64,000 nt of DNA from Candidatus Sericytochromatia bacterium S15B-MN24 CBMW_12 (GCA_002083825.1 DAZV01000041.1:1-64000); one strand, 5' to 3'; numbered from the stretch's first letter, positions 42,023-50,377 are shown. Notes: generated by a model from the sequence alone, not told the origin. Program-made: numbers and translations.

Positions 42023-42568
42023 TTAGTGGCGCCGGAAGTAGTCCGTGATGACGCGCGAGTACCGAGACCGGGTGATGCCGCGGCTGGTGACGGCTCGCGG
42101 CCCCATGTTATAGGCCACCAGCGTCCGATGGCGAAGCCCGGCTTGGTCGAGCTTGGGGTAGCGCCGCTTCATTTCCCGCTTGTAGTAGGCGTAGATTCGA
42201 CAGCCGAGATCGATGTTGATGGCGGGGTCGAACCACTTGGCCTTGGGGATGCGGCGGCGCTGGAAGTGGGTGGGCATGACCTGCATGAGGCCGATGGCGC
42301 CCGCGTCGGAGACTTCCCGGGTGTTGAAGTAGCTCTCGACGCGCATGATGTCGGTGACGAGCATGGGACTGAGCCCGTGTCGCTGGGACGACTTCAGGAT
42401 CAGCGGGGTGAGACGCTTGGCCGAGGTCGTCCCCTTGAGGGACCGGATGTAATTGAAGACCTGGTTGTAGTCGGAATCGGGCTCGGCGAGAGCGGGGGGC
42501 GTCGGAAGGACGAGTGTGAAGGCGATCGCCAGCAGCAAGAGAAATCGAAGATAGAAAACCATGACCAT
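42023..42568 (-). CDS. Lytic transglycosylase, SLT family (exported)
   Basis: A 181-residue periplasmic muramidase-like enzyme. A signal peptide (LLLLAIAFTLVLPTPPALA-EP) precedes the SLT domain: the catalytic Glu lies in IMRVESYFN, followed by AIGLMQVMP, the metal-free substrate groove, and TLVAYNMGPRAV. Start M at 42568 or two codons later. It cleaves peptidoglycan between MurNAc and GlcNAc. It stands alone between prfC and a nucleotide-binding regulator. Confidence 0.93.
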   Translation of the reverse strand: MVMVFYLRFLLLLAIAFTLVLPTPPALAEPDSDYNQVFNYIRSLKGTTSAKRLTPLILKSSQRHGLSPMLVTDIMRVESYFNTREVSDAGAIGLMQVMPTHFQRRRIPKAKWFDPAINIDLGCRIYAYYKREMKRRYPKLDQAGLRHRTLVAYNMGPRAVTSRGITRSRYSRVITDYFRRH

Positions 42569-42660
42569 CTCAGTGACGCATCACGGGGGGCAAAACGGAC
42601 CCCCCTCTATTGGGCTCCGATAAGCTTGTACCGCGTCTCTCGGCCGTCCGTCAAGTTAGG

Positions 42661-42709
42661 GAAAGCAGAAAAGGCGCATGCCTCGGGCGTTTGGCCCGCT
42701 GCATGCGCC
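42661..42709 (-). terminator. Terminator after the cyclic-nucleotide-binding gene
   Basis: GGCGCATGC pairs with GCATGCGCC, with an inner CGGGC/GCCCG stem; TTTTCTGCTTTC follows on the minus strand. Confidence 0.85.
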
Positions 42710-42718
42710 TCAAATCAG

Positions 42719-43186
42719 CTAATTGTCGGCTTCGTGAAGAATGTTAGCGTACTCCACGGTGGTCTTTCGGAGCCTCAGCGCCAGCAGGCGATTGAGCTTC
42801 TTGAGGAGCTTGATTGCCACGGCGGGCTCGTCTTCGCAGAGGCGCTCGAAGTCGGAGTGATTGAGGCCGATTCCGAGGGAGTCCCGGTCGGCGATGGCGG
42901 TGGCGGATCGCAGGGATCTTTCGATGAAGCCCATTTCGCCGAGCACGGAGCGATCGCCGACCGTGGCGATTTCCTTGTACTGGCGATTCTTGTCCTTCTT
43001 GAAGATCTTCACTTCGCCCGACATGACGAAGTAGAGCGCCTGGCAAGGCTCGCCCTCCGCGAAGAGCGTCTCGCCCTTATCCCAGCTCTTGGGATGGAAG
43101 AGGTTCGCCAGAACGTCGACGTCGCGGCGGGTGAGGTCGGAAAAGATGGGGAGCTTGTCTATCGCTTGTATGATGGCTTCGGTCAC
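42719..43186 (-). CDS. Cyclic-nucleotide-binding domain protein without effector domain
   Basis: A 155-residue protein comprising one Crp-like cNMP-binding fold: LFAEGEPCQALYFVMSGEVKIFK, VLGEMGFIERSLRSATAIADRDSLGIGL, with the phosphate-binding cassette GEMGFIERSLRSATA (E and RxA pattern of cAMP/cGMP sites). It ends after the C-helix without an HTH domain, so it is probably a signalling subunit or adapter. AGGAGGTTCGAGTG lies before the ATG. Partners are not evident. Confidence 0.9.
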   Translation of the reverse strand: MTEAIIQAIDKLPIFSDLTRRDVDVLANLFHPKSWDKGETLFAEGEPCQALYFVMSGEVKIFKKDKNRQYKEIATVGDRSVLGEMGFIERSLRSATAIADRDSLGIGLNHSDFERLCEDEPAVAIKLLKKLNRLLALRLRKTTVEYANILHEADN

Positions 43187-43226
43187 TCGAACCTCCTCTG
43201 TTTCAGGCGTATTGTTCCCACGCTCC

Positions 43227-44018
43227 TCATGGGCCTAACCGGTCTTCCCAGCATAGATCGGCCATGAGACCGAAGTGATCGGAGACGAAACCCCGGGCGG
43301 GATCGTCGAAGCGCAGTTGCACCCGGGCGATGGTCGCCCGGGCATCCACGAAGAGGTAGTCCAGCCGCCGGTCGGGCATGGAGTAGTTGCCGGTGAGCGG
43401 GTTGGCCTGAGACCAAGTATGCCCGTCGAGCTGGGGGTTTGCGTGCTGCCATGCGTCCTGGAGGAGTTTGGCCACCTCGGCGATGCCGGCTTCGTCGGGG
43501 GGGGCGTTGAGGTCGCCGGCCAGCACGAAGCGTTCGGGGGGCTCGAGCCAGCCGTAATCGCGCGCCCGCGCCAGAATGGCATCGAGCTGCCGCGCGCGCC
43601 GAAAGGCGTCCTCGGGGGGCCAGGAGAGGTGGGTGACGGCCATATGCAGGGCTCGCGGCGGCTGCATGACCGTGGCGAGTATCGCGACCCGGTTGTCGGG
43701 ATGTCTCTGACCCGGCGGCAAATGCCGGTTTTCGACCAGTTGAAGGGGCCAGCGGGAAAGCAGCGCCACTCCCCCCTGTTCTTCGCTATGCACCTCGGCC
43801 GGATTGCCGTAGGGAGCGTAGACCAGCGACGGAAGCCCCAACCGGATCCCGAGGTCGAGCGCCTGGTGGTAAAAGGGCTTTTTCAAGATGGCGACTTCCT
43901 GAAGGGCCAGCACGTCCAACTCCCAGCCTTGCAACTGCTCCAGCAGCAGGGATCGCCGGCGTTCGAACCACGCCGACTCGACGCCCTTCAGGTTGAGAGT
44001 CAGGATCCGAAGTTCCAT
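43227..44018 (-). CDS. Endonuclease/exonuclease/phosphatase (EEP) family protein
   Basis: A 263-residue EEP enzyme related to exonuclease III, sphingomyelinases and inositol phosphatases. The motifs are in order: LNLKGVE, DVLALQEV (catalytic Glu), VTHLSW, AGDLNAPPDE, RRLDYLFVDA and SDHFGLM (catalytic His). No signal peptide is present, so it is cytoplasmic. The substrate is unknown; the short length favours a DNase/phosphodiesterase-like member. Confidence 0.92.
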   Translation of the reverse strand: MELRILTLNLKGVESAWFERRRSLLLEQLQGWELDVLALQEVAILKKPFYHQALDLGIRLGLPSLVYAPYGNPAEVHSEEQGGVALLSRWPLQLVENRHLPPGQRHPDNRVAILATVMQPPRALHMAVTHLSWPPEDAFRRARQLDAILARARDYGWLEPPERFVLAGDLNAPPDEAGIAEVAKLLQDAWQHANPQLDGHTWSQANPLTGNYSMPDRRLDYLFVDARATIARVQLRFDDPARGFVSDHFGLMADLCWEDRLGP

Positions 44019-44117
44019 GGCCCTACTCTAGTTCGGATGGCCCCAAGGAACCAGGGTCAGTCGAGCCAAAATGCCGCTATACTGGATCAATGTCCCCCAT
44101 AGAGAGGAGATCCCGAT

Positions 44118-44570
44118 TTGAAACCGATGAAACGGAACGCCTGGGCCGCAGCCCTCATCTTGGCCCTCGCCATGATGGGCTGCCAGAAAGAGGCGTCCTC
44201 CGCCGACGGATCCCAAGCTGAGAAAGGAAGCAACGACGTGGCAACCACCGAACTCAAGATCGAAGACCTGAAAGTGGGCACCGGCGACTCGCCCAAGACG
44301 GGCGATGTCGTCTCGGTTCACTATACCGGCTGGCTCGTGGACGGGACGAAGTTCGACTCCTCGGTCGACCGTGGCGAACCCTTCGAGTTCGCGATCGGCC
44401 AAGGCCAGGTGATCAAGGGCTGGGACGAAGGCGTCATGACCATGAAGGAAGGCGGCAAGCGGAAACTCACGATTCCGCCCGAACTCGGCTACGGCGCGCG
44501 CGGAGCCGGCGGGGTCATTCCCCCCAACGCGACCCTGGTCTTCGAGGTGGAACTCCTCGACGTCAAGTAA
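44118..44570 (+). CDS. FKBP-type peptidyl-prolyl isomerase lipoprotein
   Basis: A 150-residue lipoprotein. TTG 44118 is chosen as start because GAGGAG is eight bases before it; ATG 44127 is 17 bases away. The lipobox is AMMGC. The mature part is a complete FKBP domain: [62 protein letters not shown]. This carries the Tyr, Phe, Asp, Trp and Tyr residues of the FK506 pocket. It should fold proteins in the periplasm. Confidence 0.95.
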   Translation: MKPMKRNAWAAALILALAMMGCQKEASSADGSQAEKGSNDVATTELKIEDLKVGTGDSPKTGDVVSVHYTGWLVDGTKFDSSVDRGEPFEFAIGQGQVIKGWDEGVMTMKEGGKRKLTIPPELGYGARGAGGVIPPNATLVFEVELLDVK

Positions 44571-44644
44571 CCCCGAAGATCGTCGCCGACCCTTCAAAGC
44601 CGGGCCCCATTCGGGGCTCGGCATGTTAGCATGAAGGGTAGCGT

Positions 44645-45826
44645 ATGCCCCCGACCGCCCCGATCTCGAAGGAGAACGTCATCCGCGTCGCCCTGATCTA
44701 CCTCGCCATCCTCGCCGGCTTTCTCAACCTCTTCCTGCAGTTGCCCTTGACCCCGGTCTACGCCCGGCAACTGACCTCGGACCTCGGATGGGTGGCCTTC
44801 GCGGTTGCCGCCTACTCCGTCACCAACTTGGCCGGTAACCTCTTCGCAGGCTTCCTCGTCGATCGAGCCCCCAAGGGCCTCGTCATCGCCCTCGGCCTCG
44901 CCCTGGGAGCCCTGGCGCTCGCCTGGGCCTCGGCCACCACGACCGTCCAGGGACTCATCGCGGCCTTGATGCTCAACGGTGCCGCCCTCTCGGTCGTGAC
45001 CCCCGCCGCCTTCGCCCTCCTCAGCCAATCCCTCGCCGAGAATTCCAAAGCCGCGGGCATGGCGCGCTCGGGAGCCACCATCGGCCTCGCCGCCATGATC
45101 GGCCCCCCCGTCGGCGGCCTCCTCGCCGACCGTCTCGGCTACCCCAACGCCTACCTCTCCATCGGAGCCTTCCTCATGGCGGTGGCCATCGTCTGTCTCG
45201 TCACCCTCCGCCGCAGCTCGCCCGTTCCCCCGGAGTCCCTCGGCTGGACCGACTTCTGGGCCTTGCTCGTCGAGAAGAGACTCCTCATGGCCTACCTGGG
45301 CGCTTTCACCCTGATGTTCGCCAACGGGAGCCTGGTCTTCGCGCTTCCGCCCTTCATCAAGGAGCTCGGCCTCCCTGGCGTCATGCTCGGAGGCCTCTTC
45401 AGCAGCTTCGCCATGAGCGCCATGGTCGTCTTCCTCTCCCCGCTCGGCACCCTCCCCAGACGATGGGGCGCCGCCTGGAGCTTGACGGTCGGCGCGCTTT
45501 TGCTGGCGGTCGGGGTGGGCGCCATCGCCTCTTTGACCGCTCTACCCGCTCTCTTCGGCGCCATGATCGTCTACGGCCTGGGCTTCGGCCTGGTCTTCCC
45601 GTCCGCTATCGCCGCCCTGGTGGCCCATGTCCCCGAAGGAAAACGGGGCACCGGCTTCGGCATCTTCTACGCGGTCTTCTCGCTCGGAGCGATCGCCGGC
45701 CCCATGGTCCTTTCCCACGCGCGGGACCTCGGCATCTCGCCCTTCCACCTGGCGGCTACCGTTCCCGCCATGCTCGCCCTCGGCCTGCTGCTCCGGCGTC
45801 AGTCCACCCAGAGGGAGCCTAGGTAG
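44645..45826 (+). CDS. Major facilitator superfamily transporter
   Basis: A 393-residue, twelve-helix inner-membrane transporter. The loop 2-3 motif G(F)LVDRAPKGLVIALG and the domain pattern of drug-efflux-like MFS proteins are present, with ARSGATIGLAAMIGPPVGG (motif C region) in helix 5. Its C-terminus overlaps the convergent Nudix gene by 28 bases. The substrate is unknown; the antiporter motif C suggests efflux. Confidence 0.88.
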   Translation: MPPTAPISKENVIRVALIYLAILAGFLNLFLQLPLTPVYARQLTSDLGWVAFAVAAYSVTNLAGNLFAGFLVDRAPKGLVIALGLALGALALAWASATTTVQGLIAALMLNGAALSVVTPAAFALLSQSLAENSKAAGMARSGATIGLAAMIGPPVGGLLADRLGYPNAYLSIGAFLMAVAIVCLVTLRRSSPVPPESLGWTDFWALLVEKRLLMAYLGAFTLMFANGSLVFALPPFIKELGLPGVMLGGLFSSFAMSAMVVFLSPLGTLPRRWGAAWSLTVGALLLAVGVGAIASLTALPALFGAMIVYGLGFGLVFPSAIAALVAHVPEGKRGTGFGIFYAVFSLGAIAGPMVLSHARDLGISPFHLAATVPAMLALGLLLRRQSTQREPR

Positions 45827-46242
45827 CGTATCTCGCTCGGATAGGCGTTGCGATGGGCCATGACGAGCTGGGGCGCGACCGCGGGGTACAGGACCAGCCC
45901 CTCCAAGTCGCTGATCGGATGAAATGCGACCTCCTCGATCACGTCTCCCTCCGGGATCAGCAGGGAACCTCCCTCGAGGGAGGCGAGCATGAAGATGTTG
46001 AGCACGTGACGGCTGCCGCGCGGACAGATAGCCTCCGATAGGTAGACCACGCGATCGGCCTTGATCGTCAGGCCCGTTTCCTCGTGCACTTCGCGTTCGG
46101 CACACTGGGCGAACGTCTCGCCGTAGTCCAGTCCCCCGCCTGGAAGCATCCAGTAGGTCTTTTCGCCCTTGCGATGGCGCACCAGCAGGATCTGATCGTC
46201 GTGAGGGATGATGACTCCGACCCTGACTCGGGGCTGCGTCAT
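45799..46242 (-). CDS. Nudix hydrolase
   Basis: A 147-residue Nudix enzyme. The box GGGLDYGETFAQCAEREVHEETGLTI is complete (G, E, REVxEE). VRHRKGEKTYWMLPGGG precedes it. It cleaves nucleoside diphosphates linked to other moieties; the exact substrate is not readable. The ATG overlaps the methionine gamma-lyase-like stop codon in ATGA, and the 3' end overlaps the MFS gene on the other strand. Confidence 0.9.
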   Translation of the reverse strand: MTQPRVRVGVIIPHDDQILLVRHRKGEKTYWMLPGGGLDYGETFAQCAEREVHEETGLTIKADRVVYLSEAICPRGSRHVLNIFMLASLEGGSLLIPEGDVIEEVAFHPISDLEGLVLYPAVAPQLVMAHRNAYPSEIRYLGSLWVD

Positions 46243-47486
46243 TCCTTGACCTCCTTCATGCGTTCGAGCACCGCTTCCATGGCGATCCGGCAGTGGGAGT
46301 AGGTGAGACCCCCTTGAATGTAGGCCACGTACGGTTCGCGTAGGGGACCATCGGCCGACAACTCGAGCGTGGACCCTTCGATGAAGGTCCCTCCGGCCAT
46401 GACCACGTCGTCGGCGTATCCCGGCACGATATCCGGTTCAGGCCTCACGTAGGAGTGGACGGGCGACCATTCTTGCACGCCGCGACAGAGGGCGACCAGT
46501 TTCTCGGCGCTGCCCAGTTTGACGGCCTGGATGATGTCGGTTCGAGGCGCGTCCCAGGCGGGATCCACCGGGTATCCGAGGTCGTGGAAGAGTCGCGCCG
46601 CGAGGGTCGCGCCCTTGAGGGCCTCGGAGACCACGTTGCTTGCCAGGAACAGGCCCTGGAAGAGCAGGCGGTTCATGTCGAGACTGGCTCCTCCCTCGCG
46701 CCCGATGCCGGGGGCGGTGAGCCGGCAGGCGGCGCGGTGAACCAGGTCGGCGCGTCCCGCCACGTAACCGCCCATGGGGACGATCCCGCCGCCGGGGTTC
46801 TTGATGAGCGAGCCCGCGATGAGATCCGCTCCGACCTGGGGCGGTTCGAGCGTTTCGGTGAACTCGCCGTAGCAGTTGTCGACGAAGCAAATGATGTCGG
46901 GGCGCCGCGCCTTCACCAGCCGGATGATCGCGCCGATCTCCTCGATCCTGAGGGAGGGGCGCCAGTCGTAGCCGCGGGAGCGCTGGATGGTGACGACCTT
47001 GGTTTCGGGGCGCAGGGCGTCGGGGATGGCCGCCATGTCGACGCGTCCTTCGGGGTCGAGGGGGAGTTCCCGGTAGGTGACGCCCCATTCCATGAGCGAC
47101 CCCTGGTTTTCGCCGCGCAGGCCGATGACTTCCTCGAGGGTGTCATAGGGAGCGCCGGCGATGGAAAGCAACTCGTCGCCCGGCCGAAGGGCGCCGAAAA
47201 GGGCGACGGCCAAGGCGTGCGTTCCCGAAGCGAACTGCTGGCGGACCATGGCGGCTTGGGTCCCGAAGATCTGGGCGAAAACGGCTTCCAGCGCTTCGCG
47301 GCCCAGGTCTCCGTGACCGTAGCCGGTGGTGCCGGCGAAATGCTGTTCGCCGATCTGATGATCTCGAAAGGCCAGCAGGACTTTCTTCTGGTTGAAGTGG
47401 CGCGTGCGGTCGATCTCGGCCCAGACAGGGGCGAGGGCGGCTTCGGCGGCGTCGATCGCGGTGGCGGTAGCGGTCAGGGTGGCCAT
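46239..47486 (-). CDS. Methionine gamma-lyase family protein (aluminium resistance-like, PLP-dependent)
   Basis: A 415-residue cystathionine-beta-lyase-like enzyme of the aluminium resistance/YnbB group. FNQKKVLLAFRDHQIGEQHFAGTTGYGHGDLGREAL is the family's N-terminal hallmark. The PLP-binding Asp203 lies in FVDNCYGEF and the Schiff-base Lys229 in SLIKNPGGGIVPMGGYVAG. It forms an operon with the Nudix gene by four-base overlap. The true reaction of this family is not settled; C-S lyase activity is predicted from the fold. Confidence 0.92.
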   Translation of the reverse strand: MATLTATATAIDAAEAALAPVWAEIDRTRHFNQKKVLLAFRDHQIGEQHFAGTTGYGHGDLGREALEAVFAQIFGTQAAMVRQQFASGTHALAVALFGALRPGDELLSIAGAPYDTLEEVIGLRGENQGSLMEWGVTYRELPLDPEGRVDMAAIPDALRPETKVVTIQRSRGYDWRPSLRIEEIGAIIRLVKARRPDIICFVDNCYGEFTETLEPPQVGADLIAGSLIKNPGGGIVPMGGYVAGRADLVHRAACRLTAPGIGREGGASLDMNRLLFQGLFLASNVVSEALKGATLAARLFHDLGYPVDPAWDAPRTDIIQAVKLGSAEKLVALCRGVQEWSPVHSYVRPEPDIVPGYADDVVMAGGTFIEGSTLELSADGPLREPYVAYIQGGLTYSHCRIAMEAVLERMKEVKE

Positions 47487-47700
47487 AAGGGGGCAGATTC
47501 TCCTCGTGCATGGGTGGCGTTCTTATTATATTCCCGTTTCACGGCGGAACTAGCGACCGAAGCCTCGCGGTCATCTGCGGGCAGGCGACAATTTGCCGAG
47601 CGAAACCTTGTCTGAGGAGCGGCTACCTCTCGGCGGGGCGATCGAGATAAGGTCGATTCGGAGAGTCGCGCCGCATTCGAGCTGGCGTGGGTCATGGAAA

Positions 47701-47736
47701 AAGCATGAGAAGAAGCATGAGAAAAAGCGTGAGGAG
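47701..47736 (+). repeat. Three 12-bp tandem repeats containing the cupredoxin gene ribosome site
   Basis: Copies at 47701, 47713 and 47725 of AAGCATGAGAAG-like units. The third copy (AAGCGTGAGGAG) has diverged into the Shine-Dalgarno sequence GAGGAGG that ends seven bases before the ATG of the next gene. Confidence 0.88.
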
Positions 47737-47744
47737 GTGCCTGC

Positions 47745-48473
47745 ATGCATTCACAGCGCCGGAGGCTGGTATCGGGGTTGGCATTCACCTTGGCGTTATC
47801 CCTGTCTATGACGGCATGTGGGCAGCCGGCGACGGTTCCGACGGCCCAGGCGGATCAGGGCATGAGTCAGGCCATGAGTCAGGCCATGAGTCAGGCTCAG
47901 CTGCCGGAGTCGCCTGAGGATCGGGACCTACTGCGATTGCCGTCGGCCTTGCTGCAGGGGGACGTCTCGGAGGGATTCGGAACCCAGCAGGTCCGGGCCT
48001 TGAGCCGGCAGTATCAGTACGTTCGGCAGGGGAACCGGTATTTCGCCTATCGTCGGGTCGGGGGGCGCAACGAGCCGGTCGTCATTATGCGGCGCGGGCG
48101 GCCCTTCCGGGTGATCTTCGTCTACATCGCCCCTTACTACCATTACCGCCTGGTTCCGTTTTACGGGCAGTACACCTTCCCGGGCCGCATGCAGGTGATT
48201 GCGACGATCCAGAACTACTCCTATCGTCCGAGCGTCGTGCGCGTTCGGCAGGATGGCCGGGTGACCTGGATCAACCAGGATGCGGTCGCGCATACCGCGA
48301 CCGGGCCCTTGCCCGGCATGGTGACGACGGAGGGGGCCTGGGACCTGGTCATGCAGCCGGGTCAATCCGCCAGTCGCCGCTTCATGATTCCGGGGCGGTT
48401 CGACTACTACTGCCGCTTCCACCCCAGCATGCGGGGCGCGGTGGTCGTGGAGGCGGGGAACGTGACGCCGTAG
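47745..48473 (+). CDS. Cupredoxin-domain lipoprotein with Tyr/Arg-rich middle region
   Basis: A 242-residue exported protein. Signal LVSGLAFTLALSLSMTAC ends in lipobox MTAC near residue 24. An MSQA tandem repeat follows (12-bp DNA repeat x3). Residues about 75-150 are very rich in Tyr, Arg and Phe (RQGNRYFAYRR, YIAPYYHYRLVPFYGQYTF). The C-terminal 90 residues form a plastocyanin-like fold, with copper ligands suggested by His in AVAHTATG and Cys, His and Met in YYCRFHPSM. It is the first of three lipoprotein genes. Electron transfer or copper binding at the cell surface is inferred. Confidence 0.88.
   Translation: MHSQRRRLVSGLAFTLALSLSMTACGQPATVPTAQADQGMSQAMSQAMSQAQLPESPEDRDLLRLPSALLQGDVSEGFGTQQVRALSRQYQYVRQGNRYFAYRRVGGRNEPVVIMRRGRPFRVIFVYIAPYYHYRLVPFYGQYTFPGRMQVIATIQNYSYRPSVVRVRQDGRVTWINQDAVAHTATGPLPGMVTTEGAWDLVMQPGQSASRRFMIPGRFDYYCRFHPSMRGAVVVEAGNVTP
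47862..47897 (+). repeat. Three 12-bp tandem repeats encoding MSQA
   Basis: ATGAGTCAGGCC is repeated at 47862, 47874 and 47886 (last copy ends in T instead of C), giving MSQAMSQAMSQA just after the lipidated cysteine. Each unit also contains an ATG, so alternative starts are conceivable. Confidence 0.92.
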
Positions 48474-48541
48474 GGCGGGCGATTTGCGGCTGAACTGGGG
48501 GCTGCTGCCTGCTCGTGGGAGTCGAGAACGAGGAGGATCGT

Positions 48542-48961
48542 TTGAAGGCTGCGTTGCACGGGGGAATCCTGCTGCTCGTCTTGGCCGGCGTCGCATGTCA
48601 GCATCAAGCTGCGGGCCCCCAGGCCTTACCCGATCATGCGCATGCGGCACCGGAAGCCGGTACGGACGCCGGCATTCGGCGGGAGAATCCTGCCGTCAAG
48701 CCTCCCGAGGTGGGGGTGCACGAGGTATCGATTCGCAACTTTATCTACGAGCCGGCGAGTCTGTCGATCCGAGTGGGGGAGTCGGTGAGGTGGACGAACT
48801 ACGACGTGGCTCTCCACGATGCGGCGGCCTACACGGGGAGTTGGAAGACGCCGTTGCTCAAGGTGAACGAGTCGGCGACCCGGGTCTTCGGGGAGCCGGG
48901 AGTATTCCCCTATTACTGCACGATTCACCCCGCGATGCGGGGGACGGTCGAGGTCAAGTGA
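48542..48961 (+). CDS. Cupredoxin-domain lipoprotein (minimal)
   Basis: A 139-residue lipoprotein. The TTG start is chosen because GAGGAGGA lies five bases upstream. The lipobox is LAGVAC. After a His/Ala/Pro-rich linker (DHAHAAPEAG) a compact plastocyanin-like domain follows: VHEVSIRNFIYEPASLSIRVGESVRWTNYDVALHDAA, then GVFPYYCTIHPAMRGTVEV. His in ALHDAA, Cys, His and Met in CTIHPAM supply a type 1 copper site. Its domain is a clear paralogue of the one in the preceding gene, 68 bases upstream. Confidence 0.9.
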   Translation: MKAALHGGILLLVLAGVACQHQAAGPQALPDHAHAAPEAGTDAGIRRENPAVKPPEVGVHEVSIRNFIYEPASLSIRVGESVRWTNYDVALHDAAAYTGSWKTPLLKVNESATRVFGEPGVFPYYCTIHPAMRGTVEVK

Positions 48962-48975
48962 AAGAGGGTAATCGA

Positions 48976-49437
48976 ATGAGAAGAAACTTACTGACACTCA
49001 CGATGCTCGGGGCGAGCATGGTCGGCATGCTGGGGTGCTCGGCGATGGCCCCGCCTCAGTCGCCGGTGGACGTCGCGGCTGCCCAGGGCAGGGACCTTCC
49101 CCTGCGGGCCGATTTCAGAGATGCGACCCCCGAGCTGAACAGCTCGGCCTACGAGGTCCAGCAGCGCAGAGGCCGGCGTTACCGCCACCGGCGGATCATC
49201 GTTTCGGGGCGACCCTATTTCATCCCCTACTTCGCCTACCAGAACTATTACCTGCCCAATTATCTCCGCTATGATCCGTACTGGTACTACGTTTACGCTT
49301 ACTCGGGTCCCGGATTCACCGGCAGCCGGCGGCTGATCCGGGTGCGGCGCGACCGCGACCGCGATCGCCGCTGGACCGATAGGCGCGACTGGGATCGCGA
49401 TGATCGCAGCGACTGGCGGGACCGGGACCGGGATTAG
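48976..49437 (+). CDS. Tyr-rich lipoprotein with Arg-Asp repeat tail
   Basis: A 153-residue lipoprotein with lipobox GMLGC. The middle resembles the central region of the first cupredoxin lipoprotein: RIIVSGRPYFIPYFAYQNYYLPNYLRYDPYWYYVYAY is extremely aromatic. The C-terminal 40 residues are alternating Arg and Asp (RRDRDRDRRWTDRRDWDRDD), a highly charged tail. The ATG follows AGAGGG. It is 14 bases after the second cupredoxin gene, so the three form an operon closed by a hairpin. It could be a cell-wall or matrix component; function is unknown. Confidence 0.8.
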   Translation: MRRNLLTLTMLGASMVGMLGCSAMAPPQSPVDVAAAQGRDLPLRADFRDATPELNSSAYEVQQRRGRRYRHRRIIVSGRPYFIPYFAYQNYYLPNYLRYDPYWYYVYAYSGPGFTGSRRLIRVRRDRDRDRRWTDRRDWDRDDRSDWRDRDRD

Positions 49438-49458
49438 CCGCGTTTCCGGGCGCTGAAG

Positions 49459-49480
49459 GGGCGGGGGGCATCCCCCGCCC
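49459..49480. terminator. Hairpin between convergent lipoprotein and YlxP genes
   Basis: GGGCGGGGG pairs with CCCCCGCCC around GCAT. A TACTCGAATA run follows on the plus strand. It touches the stop codon of the minus-strand gene, so it may serve both sides. Confidence 0.65.
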
Positions 49481-49776
49481 TACTCGAATACATACTCGGT
49501 CTCGTACTGGACGTCGGTAATCTCGGCGTCCCAGTGCCCCCCCTCGACGTAGCGAACGGCTTTCTGCAAGACCTCGCTCGCGTGGGGGGCGCTGTTGCTC
49601 ACCACCACGAAGCCCAGCTGGGCGCTGCGCCAATGGTCGAGATCCCCCACCTCGGCGACCGAAATCTTGAACTGGTTCTGTACCCGGGCGAGAATGGACC
49701 TGACCACCGATCGCTTGTCTTTGAGCGACTGGGCACCGGGAATGTCGAGATCGATCAAGCAAGAACCCACGATCAT
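49480..49776 (-). CDS. ylxP: DUF503 (YlxP-like) protein
   Basis: A 98-residue protein. MIVGSCLIDLDIPGAQSLKDKRSVVRSILARVQNQFKISVAEVGDLDHWRSAQLGFVVVS matches the DUF503/YlxP consensus closely. The family has a ribosome-associated RNA-binding-like fold and often lies near infB or rbfA. Here it is instead downstream of the B12-binding gene with a four-base overlap, which is an unusual context. Confidence 0.93.
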   Translation of the reverse strand: MIVGSCLIDLDIPGAQSLKDKRSVVRSILARVQNQFKISVAEVGDLDHWRSAQLGFVVVSNSAPHASEVLQKAVRYVEGGHWDAEITDVQYETEYVFE

Positions 49777-50183
49777 ACGCGGGCGCGCTCCTTGACGGCC
49801 CCCTGAATGAACCCCACCACCTCGTCCGTCGGTGTCCCAGGCCCGAAAACCGCGTGAGCGCCAGCGTCCCGAAGGGCGGCGATGTCGTCATCGGGAATGA
49901 TCCCGCCCACCATGACCACGACATCCTCGGCGCTCTGCGCCTTGAGCGCATCGATGATCTGGGGGACGAGCGTCAAATGGGCCCCCGAGAGTAGGCTGAG
50001 GCCCACCACGTCCACGTCCTCCTGGATGGCGACGCTGACGATGGCTTCGGGAGTCTGATGCAAACCGGTATAGATCACTTCCATCCCCGCATCACGCAGG
50101 GCGCGGGCGATCACCTTGGCCCCCCGGTCATGCCCGTCCAGGCCGGGCTTGCCCACCAGGACGCGAATCGGACGTTGAATCAT
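49773..50183 (-). CDS. Stand-alone cobalamin-binding subunit of methylmalonyl-CoA mutase
   Basis: A 136-residue B12-binding domain. RVLVGKPGLDGHDRGAKVIARALRDAGMEVIYTG contains the DxHxxG motif (Asp16, His18, Gly21) whose His coordinates cobalt, followed by SLLSGAHLTLVPQIID and VVMVGGIIPDDDI, all as in mutase C-terminal domains. The catalytic subunit in this window (59165-60823) lacks this domain and should pair with it. The two genes are 9 kb apart. The YlxP gene overlaps its end by four bases. Confidence 0.94.
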   Translation of the reverse strand: MIQRPIRVLVGKPGLDGHDRGAKVIARALRDAGMEVIYTGLHQTPEAIVSVAIQEDVDVVGLSLLSGAHLTLVPQIIDALKAQSAEDVVVMVGGIIPDDDIAALRDAGAHAVFGPGTPTDEVVGFIQGAVKERARV

Positions 50184-50255
50184 GTTTCTTCTCCCTCTCC
50201 AACCCCATGCCCGCTACCGGTAGCAGCGGACCGGAGCTCCTTGAGATTCCTTCCC

Positions 50256-50303
50256 ATTATACCGGAGCCCGCGGATCTGGAGCGCCGGGCAATCCTTTAT
50301 AAT
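50256..50303. promoter_or_regulatory. Two divergent -10-like TATAAT elements
   Basis: TATAAT occurs on the minus strand (50256-50261, toward the B12-binding gene) and on the plus strand (50298-50303, toward the ferritin-like gene). Neither has a good -35 hexamer at 16-18 bases, so they are only candidates. Confidence 0.4.
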
Positions 50304-50377
50304 GGCGACGAGCGATCAGTTGCCCGTCATCCCTCCTGCCCTGTCATCCCACCTTCGATCCCGAGAGGACATCCCGC

